Below are positions 60,153 to 64,000 of a DNA stretch of 64,000 nt, one piece after another; position 1 is the stretch's first letter; each line of letters opens with the position of its first letter. The notes under the pieces were generated by a model. The model saw only the letters and a list, made by a program, of their open reading frames with translations, was not told the DNA's origin and ran no database searches. The DNA is from Kineosporiaceae bacterium SCSIO 59966 (GTDB lineage: Bacteria > Actinomycetota > Actinomycetes > Actinomycetales > SCSIO-59966): positions 1,364,001-1,428,000 of the forward strand of contig CP052876.1 in the NCBI GenBank assembly GCA_020881835.1. The letters run 5' to 3'. Both the position numbers and the translations under genes were made by a program.

Positions 60153-60929
60153 TCAGCCGGCGAGGTCACCGGGCAGCCCACCGGCCGCGGCGCGGTCGAG
60201 CAGCCACAGCGTCCGGCGCCGCCCGCGCGGACCGGCCGCGGGCACCTGCACCCGCCCCGCACCGCTGAGCGCCATCGTCACCGCGGGTGCCTTGTCGGCA
60301 CCGGACACGACGAACCAGACCTCCTGCGCGGCGTCCAGCGCGGGGAAGGTCAGGGACACCCGCGTCGGCGGGGGCTTCGGCGCCCCGTGCACGCCGACGA
60401 CCGTCCGCTGCGTCTCGTGCACGGCCGGGTGCTCAGGGAACAGCGAGGCGCAGTGCCCGTCCGGCCCGACCCCGAGGAGCACGACGTCGAACGCCGGTAC
60501 GTCGGCGGGGTCCTCCGGCCGGCTGACCGCCCGCAGCTCCTCGGCGTAGCGGGCGGCCGCGGCCTCGACGTCCTCGCGGGGCTCGTCGTCGGAGGCGGGG
60601 ACCGGGTGGACCCGCGCCGGGTCGAGGTCGAGCCGGTCGAGCAGGGCGCGACGGGCCTGGGTCTCGTTGCGGTCGGCGTGCCCGGCCGGCAGGTACCGCT
60701 CGTCGCCCCACCACAGGTGCACCCGGCGCCAGTCGACGGCGTCCCGGGCCGGTGAGCCGGCGACCTCGGCGAGCACCCGGGTACCCATGCTCCCGCCGGT
60801 CAGCACGAGGTGCGCCTCCCCCTGGGAGGTGACGGCGTCGACGAGGCGGGTGACCAGCCGGGCGGCCGCTGCCGCGGCCAGCACGTCGGCGCCGGGGTGC
60901 ACGACGACCGTCGGCGGGCTCGGGTTCAC
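60153..60929 (-). CDS. pgl: 6-phosphogluconolactonase
   Basis: 258 residues. Hydrolyses the lactone made by G6PDH. It shows LVLTGGSMGTRVL, the catalytic-site motif WWGDERYLP and LGVGPDGHCASLFPEHP. The start overlaps opcA by four bases. It is the last gene of pgi-zwf-opcA-pgl and converges on rbpA, with only 25 bases between stops. Confidence 0.94.
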   Translation of the reverse strand: MNPSPPTVVVHPGADVLAAAAAARLVTRLVDAVTSQGEAHLVLTGGSMGTRVLAEVAGSPARDAVDWRRVHLWWGDERYLPAGHADRNETQARRALLDRLDLDPARVHPVPASDDEPREDVEAAAARYAEELRAVSRPEDPADVPAFDVVLLGVGPDGHCASLFPEHPAVHETQRTVVGVHGAPKPPPTRVSLTFPALDAAQEVWFVVSGADKAPAVTMALSGAGRVQVPAAGPRGRRRTLWLLDRAAAGGLPGDLAG

Positions 60930-61840
60930 AGGACCTCCTCCAGGCCACGGGTCAGCACCTGGCCGTAGACGTCGTCAGGGTGCAGCCGGCGCAGCTCCTC
61001 GGCGAGGCAGTCGCTGTCACTGCGGCGGGGCAGGGAGACCCGCTGGTCGGGTCGGCCGGGGTGGGTCAGCACGGCGACGTCCCCCTGGCCCCGCTCGATC
61101 GCGACCGGGCCGGTCGGGCGGTCGAGGCGAACCGCCTCCAGCCCGTTGCCGCGCCCGGTGCGGACCCGGCGCACCGGGCAGCGCAGCCGGGAGCCGAGCC
61201 AGGCGGCGAGCAGGTCCGCGCTCGGGCTGTCGCTGGCCCCGGTGACGGTGACCCGCTCCACCGGCTCGAACGGCGGCTGGTCGAGCGCGGCGACGAGCAG
61301 CGCCCGCCACAGCGTCACCCGGGTCCAGGCCAGGTCGGTGTCACCGGGGGTGTAGCCCGCGGCCAGGCGACGCAGCGCGGCCCCGGGTCGGGCGGCGGTG
61401 GCGGCGTCGGTGATCCGCCGCTGGGCCATCGCCCCGACCTGGTCCGCCGCGGGCCGGTCCGGGGGCGGGCCCGGCCACCAGGCCACGACCGGGGCGTCGG
61501 GCAGCAGCAGCGGGACGACGAGGGCGTCGAGGTGGTCGCCCACCTGGCCGTAGGTGCGCAGCACGACGACCTCGCTGGCGCCGGCGTCCCCGCCGACCCG
61601 CAGCTGGCCGTCGAGACGGTCCGAGCCGCGCCGGGTTCCCCGGGACAGCACGATGACCCGGCACGGGTGCTCCCGCGAGGCGTCGTTCGCGGCCCGCACG
61701 GCGCCCTCGACACCGTGCTCGTCGGTCGGGACGACGAGGGTCAGCACCCGGCCCAGCGCCACCGCCCCGCCGCGGTCGCGCAGCTCGACCAGCGCCCGGG
61801 CGACGGCGCCGGTGGTCGTCTGCGGCAGGTCGACGATCAC
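60926..61840 (-). CDS. opcA: Glucose-6-phosphate dehydrogenase assembly protein OpcA
   Basis: 304 residues. OpcA is needed for full G6PDH activity in cyanobacteria and Actinomycetota. Visible are the N-terminal ALVELRDRGG helix, TLVVPTDEHGVEGAV, and a central VVAWWPGPPPDRPAADQ typical of the family. It is linked by four-base overlaps to zwf and pgl. Confidence 0.92.
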   Translation of the reverse strand: MIVDLPQTTTGAVARALVELRDRGGAVALGRVLTLVVPTDEHGVEGAVRAANDASREHPCRVIVLSRGTRRGSDRLDGQLRVGGDAGASEVVVLRTYGQVGDHLDALVVPLLLPDAPVVAWWPGPPPDRPAADQVGAMAQRRITDAATAARPGAALRRLAAGYTPGDTDLAWTRVTLWRALLVAALDQPPFEPVERVTVTGASDSPSADLLAAWLGSRLRCPVRRVRTGRGNGLEAVRLDRPTGPVAIERGQGDVAVLTHPGRPDQRVSLPRRSDSDCLAEELRRLHPDDVYGQVLTRGLEEVL

Positions 61841-63378
61841 GGGCGCCGCCAGGCACGCCCGTCACGGGCCATCATCCGGTCGGCGGAGGCCGGTCCCCAG
61901 CTGCCGGCGGGGTAGTCCTCCGGCTCCCCGCGGCGTTCCCAGTGCCGGATCACCGGGTCGAGGATCTGCCAGGACAGCTCGACCTCCCGGTGCCGAGGGA
62001 ACAGTGGGGGCTCGCCGAGCAGCACGTCCAGGAGCAGCCGCTCGTAGGCCTCCGGTGAGGACTCGGTGAACGAGTGCCCGTAGCCGAAGTCCATCGTCAC
62101 GTCCCGGACCTCCATCGCCGTCCCGGGCACCTTGGAGCCGAACCGGATCGTCACCCCCTCGTCCGGCTGCACCCGGATGACCAGCGCGTTCTCCCCGAGC
62201 TCCTCGGTGGCGGTGTGCTCGAACGGCAGGTGGGGGGCCCGCTTGAAGACCACAGCGATCTCCGTCACCCGGCGGCCGAGCCGCTTGCCGGTCCGCAGGT
62301 AGAACGGCACCCCGGCCCAGCGCCGGGTGTCGACGGTGAGGGTCAGCGCGGCGTAGGTCTCGGTCCTCGACCCGTCCGGGACGCCGTCCTCCTCCAGGTA
62401 CCCGCGGACCTGCTCACCGCCCTGCCAGCCGGCCGCGTAGCGGCCTCGGGCGGTGCCGCGGGACAGGTCCGGGGGCAGCCGGACGGCGGAGAGCACCTTC
62501 TCCTTCTCCGCCCGCAGGTCCTGGGCGTCGAACGACACCGGCTCCTCCATCGCGGTGAGCGCCAGCAGCTGGAGCAGGTGGTTCTGGATGACGTCCCGGG
62601 CTGCGCCGATGCCGTCGTAGTAGCCGGCCCGCCCGCCGATCCCGATGTCCTCCGCCATCGTGATCTGCACGTGGTCGACGTAGTGGGCGTTCCAGACCGG
62701 CTCGAACAGCTGGTTGGCGAACCGCAGCGCCAGCAGGTTCTGCACCGTCTCCTTGCCGAGGTAGTGGTCGATTCGGAACACGGCGTCCGGCGGGAACACC
62801 GACTCGACCACCTCGTTGAGCTCTCGGGCGCTGGCCAGGTCGTGACCGAAGGGCTTCTCCACCACGACCCGGCGCCACTGGCCCCGCACCGGTGTCGACA
62901 GCCCGGACGCCGCGAGCCGGCGGGTGACCTCGGCGAAGTACCGGGGCGGCACGGAGAGGTAGAACGCGTGGTTGCCGCCGGTGCCGCGCTCGGCGTCCAG
63001 CTCGGCGACGGTGCGCGCCAGCCGTTCGTAGGACTCGTCGTCGTCCAGCTCGCCCGGCACGAACCGCAGGCCCTCGCAGAGCTGCTGCCAGACGCTCTCG
63101 GAGAACGGCGTCCGGGCGTTGTCCCGCACGGCGTCGTGGACCACCTCGGCGAAGTCCTGGTCCGCCCACTGCCGGCGGGCGAAGCCGACGAGGCCGAACC
63201 CGGGGGGCAGCAGGCCGCGGTTGGCGAGGTCGTAGACGGCAGGCAGCAGCTTCGAGCGGGCCAGGTCACCGGTGACGCCGAACAGGACCAGGCTCGACGG
63301 GCCGGCGATGCGGGGGAGCCGCTTGTCCCGGGGGTCGCGAAGCGGGTTGCGGCCCGGGGCGACCCGGGCCGGGCTCAC
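61837..63378 (-). CDS. zwf: Glucose-6-phosphate dehydrogenase
   Basis: 513 residues. The main G6PDH by context: in the operon with pgi, opcA and pgl. NADP site FGVTGDLARSKLLP, catalytic-site signature RIDHYLGKETVQN, EKPFGHD and RWAGVPFYLRTGKRL. GTG 63378 overlaps the pgi stop by four bases; the longer open frame upstream is a shadow of pgi. About one-third identical by eye to the paralogue at 41.7 kb. Confidence 0.96.
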   Translation of the reverse strand: MSPARVAPGRNPLRDPRDKRLPRIAGPSSLVLFGVTGDLARSKLLPAVYDLANRGLLPPGFGLVGFARRQWADQDFAEVVHDAVRDNARTPFSESVWQQLCEGLRFVPGELDDDESYERLARTVAELDAERGTGGNHAFYLSVPPRYFAEVTRRLAASGLSTPVRGQWRRVVVEKPFGHDLASARELNEVVESVFPPDAVFRIDHYLGKETVQNLLALRFANQLFEPVWNAHYVDHVQITMAEDIGIGGRAGYYDGIGAARDVIQNHLLQLLALTAMEEPVSFDAQDLRAEKEKVLSAVRLPPDLSRGTARGRYAAGWQGGEQVRGYLEEDGVPDGSRTETYAALTLTVDTRRWAGVPFYLRTGKRLGRRVTEIAVVFKRAPHLPFEHTATEELGENALVIRVQPDEGVTIRFGSKVPGTAMEVRDVTMDFGYGHSFTESSPEAYERLLLDVLLGEPPLFPRHREVELSWQILDPVIRHWERRGEPEDYPAGSWGPASADRMMARDGRAWRRP

Positions 63379-64000
63379 CCGCCGCCCAGCAGCGTCCGGA
63401 CCCGGTCGAGGGCCGCGGGGGTGGTGGCGTGCAGGCGCAGCACCGGGCGGCCGGCGGCGGCGAGCACGTCGGCGTCCCCGGCGGCCTGGGCGGCGATCAG
63501 CTCGCCGAAGGTGAACGGCAGCCCGGGGACGGGCAGGTCCTCCGGCACGCCGGAGGTGACCTGCAGGTAGCACCCGGTCGCCGGGCCGCCCTTGTGGTAC
63601 TGGCCCGTGGAGTGCAGGAACCGCGGCCCGTACCCGAACGTCACCGGCCGCCCGGTGCGGGCCGCCAGGGCGTCCCGGACGGCGTCCAGGCCGGTGCCGC
63701 CCTCGCGGTCCACGTACGCCATCACCGCCAGGTAGCCGCGCTCGGTGTCGAGCCGGGACAGCAGGGCGGCCAGCGCGCCGTCGAGGTCCTCCACCCCGTC
63801 GAGCAGGCCGCCGCTGCCGCGCACCTCGACACCGTCCTCGGTCAGCGCCGGCGGCGCCGGCGCGGGCCGGGAGTCGAGCAGGCCGCGGGCGGCCTGCTTG
63901 GCGGACTCGACGTCGGGCTGGTCGAACGGGTTGACCCCGAGCAGCCGGCCGGCCACCGCCGTGGCGTACTCCCACAGCAGCAGCTGCGCGCCCAGCGGGC
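63375..64000 (-). CDS. pgi: Glucose-6-phosphate isomerase, C-terminal part
   Basis: About 208 C-terminal residues; the gene continues past the window end. AQLLLWEYATAVAGRLLGVNPFDQPDVESAK is split here over bases 63990 to about 63900 and marks the actinobacterial-type Pgi. RFLHSTGQYHKGGP follows, with the His-containing active-site segment. Interconverts glucose and fructose 6-phosphate and precedes zwf, supplying its substrate. The family assignment is good for a fragment. Confidence 0.88.
   Translation of the reverse strand, partial: PLGAQLLLWEYATAVAGRLLGVNPFDQPDVESAKQAARGLLDSRPAPAPPALTEDGVEVRGSGGLLDGVEDLDGALAALLSRLDTERGYLAVMAYVDREGGTGLDAVRDALAARTGRPVTFGYGPRFLHSTGQYHKGGPATGCYLQVTSGVPEDLPVPGLPFTFGELIAAQAAGDADVLAAAGRPVLRLHATTPAALDRVRTLLGGG

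Overview
The window is a 64 kb piece of chromosome from a high-GC Gram-positive bacterium of the Actinomycetota. Supporting signs are the actinobacterial markers RbpA, WhiA, OpcA and a mycothiol-type DinB protein, the gene order uvrC-rapZ-yvcK-whiA-gap-pgk-tpiA-secG, heavy use of GTG starts, and many start codons lying 6-7 bases after a TANNNT -10 box, which suggests leaderless mRNAs. The genus cannot be read from the sequence; a Micrococcales-like relative is only a guess. No phage, plasmid or CRISPR locus is visible. Layout: 1-7.4 kb holds the end of hisI and the tryptophan genes trpE, trpC, trpB and trpA with small membrane proteins and lgt. 7.5-15.1 kb holds glutamate synthase gltB-gltD and pyruvate kinase. 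15.1-15.9 kb is a gene-free stretch with two oppositely oriented arrays of a short repeat, followed by tRNA-Leu. 15.9-22.3 kb holds an ANTAR response regulator and a branched-chain amino-acid type ABC importer whose binding protein converges on the permease and ATPase genes. 22.6-31.3 kb is housekeeping (DUF554, acetyltransferase, thioesterase, polA, methyltransferase, rpsA, acyl-CoA ligase). 31.4-33.1 kb is an IS110-family insertion sequence. 33.2-46.8 kb holds an AlkB-like protein, coaE, uvrB, a manganese-riboswitch-type leader with two terC genes, a GH15 glucosidase/trehalase, a first G6PDH and uvrA. 46.8-50.8 kb is a foreign-looking cassette: a small secreted protein, a lipoprotein and a MacAB-like exporter. 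50.9-64 kb holds a DUF2267 gene, uvrC, rapZ, yvcK, whiA, the lower-glycolysis genes, secG, rbpA and, on the minus strand, pgi-zwf-opcA-pgl. Most genes are core metabolism: the trp, glutamate and glycolysis genes feed one another, pgi-zwf-opcA-pgl opens the oxidative pentose phosphate pathway, and uvrA, uvrB and uvrC together encode nucleotide excision repair. Two parts stand out. First, a 24-base intergenic repeat (core TGATCATGCAATCCCGCCAC) occurs at least 12 times in the window, and the IS110-family element has split one of its tandem units. The non-coding tail of that element carries, in the expected order, segments matching both flanks of the target and both ends of the element, including a perfect 10-base complement of the repeat. 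This is what a bridge RNA programmed for the repeat would look like. Second, the 3.9 kb exporter cassette sits between two copies of a 42-base sequence that is the 3' end of uvrA, as if it had integrated there. All functional calls come from reading motifs in the translations; no database search was run.
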